In this document: one piece after another, positions 15,261 through 15,276 of the stretch
Layout of the letters: every line of letters begins with the position of its first letter
Numbering within the stretch: position 1 is the first letter of the stretch
Source: an uncultured Collinsella sp.
GTDB lineage: Bacteria; Actinomycetota; Coriobacteriia; Coriobacteriales; Coriobacteriaceae
Assembly: GCA_900541185.1 (NCBI GenBank)
Contig: UQIQ01000052.1
Span: forward strand, 1 to 15,276
Direction of reading: 5' to 3'
DNA length: 15,276 bases
Translations under genes and position numbers: made by a program
The notes under the pieces: generated by a model
Told to the model about the DNA's origin: nothing
Databases searched by the model: none
Seen by the model: the letters and a program-made list of their open reading frames with translations, nothing else

Positions 15261-15276
15261 TCCGTACATGTACGGA
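15261..15276. repeat. Perfect 16-base palindrome at the contig end
   Basis: TCCGTACATGTACGGA equals its own reverse complement and ends exactly at the last base. It may have broken the assembly or come from a fold-back read. If genomic, it lies upstream of the pflB promoter. Confidence 0.7.

Overview
This is a 15.3 kb assembly contig from a moderately GC-rich, Gram-positive-type anaerobe. The gene content (fermentative pyruvate formate-lyase, sucrose PTS, GH32 enzymes, DegV) and the protein style fit the Coriobacteriia, most likely Collinsella. That assignment rests on general recognition, not a search. The first 49 bases are not genomic: they match the Illumina Nextera i7 adapter with an index. 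The last 16 bases are a perfect palindrome, so both ends look like assembly breaks. All thirteen genes I accept lie on the minus strand.

In minus-strand order of transcription, the window opens with a ~310 bp leader/promoter region and then pyruvate formate-lyase. The enzyme is encoded as two genes: a 683-residue catalytic subunit with the Cys-Cys pair but no glycyl-radical domain, and a separate 83-residue protein carrying the RVSGYA glycyl-radical motif. Both end before a strong hairpin terminator nested inside a 27 bp inverted repeat. Next come a LacI-family repressor and a sucrose/fructan operon: a divergent GH32 enzyme, a sucrose-type PTS EIIBC, and sucrose-6-phosphate hydrolase. Matching LacI-type operators lie upstream of the repressor and in tandem across the operon promoter. 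A DegV fatty-acid-binding protein follows, then the PFL-activating enzyme, which is stranded about 7.2 kb from its substrate genes.

The last block is a class A beta-lactamase-like serine hydrolase, MTA/SAH nucleosidase and the ribosome-assembly GTPase EngB. Beyond a remarkable 47 bp palindrome, at the adapter end, lies an overlapping pair: a DUF3990 (predicted ADP-ribosyltransferase-like) protein and an HTH protein, which looks like a toxin-antitoxin-type module.

Functionally, sucrose enters as sucrose-6-phosphate and is cleaved for glycolysis. Pyruvate is then split to acetyl-CoA and formate by the two-part PFL once PflA has installed the radical. The most interesting items are the split PFL, the palindrome in front of the DUF3990 module, the divergent GH32 and several large RNA-type hairpins between genes.
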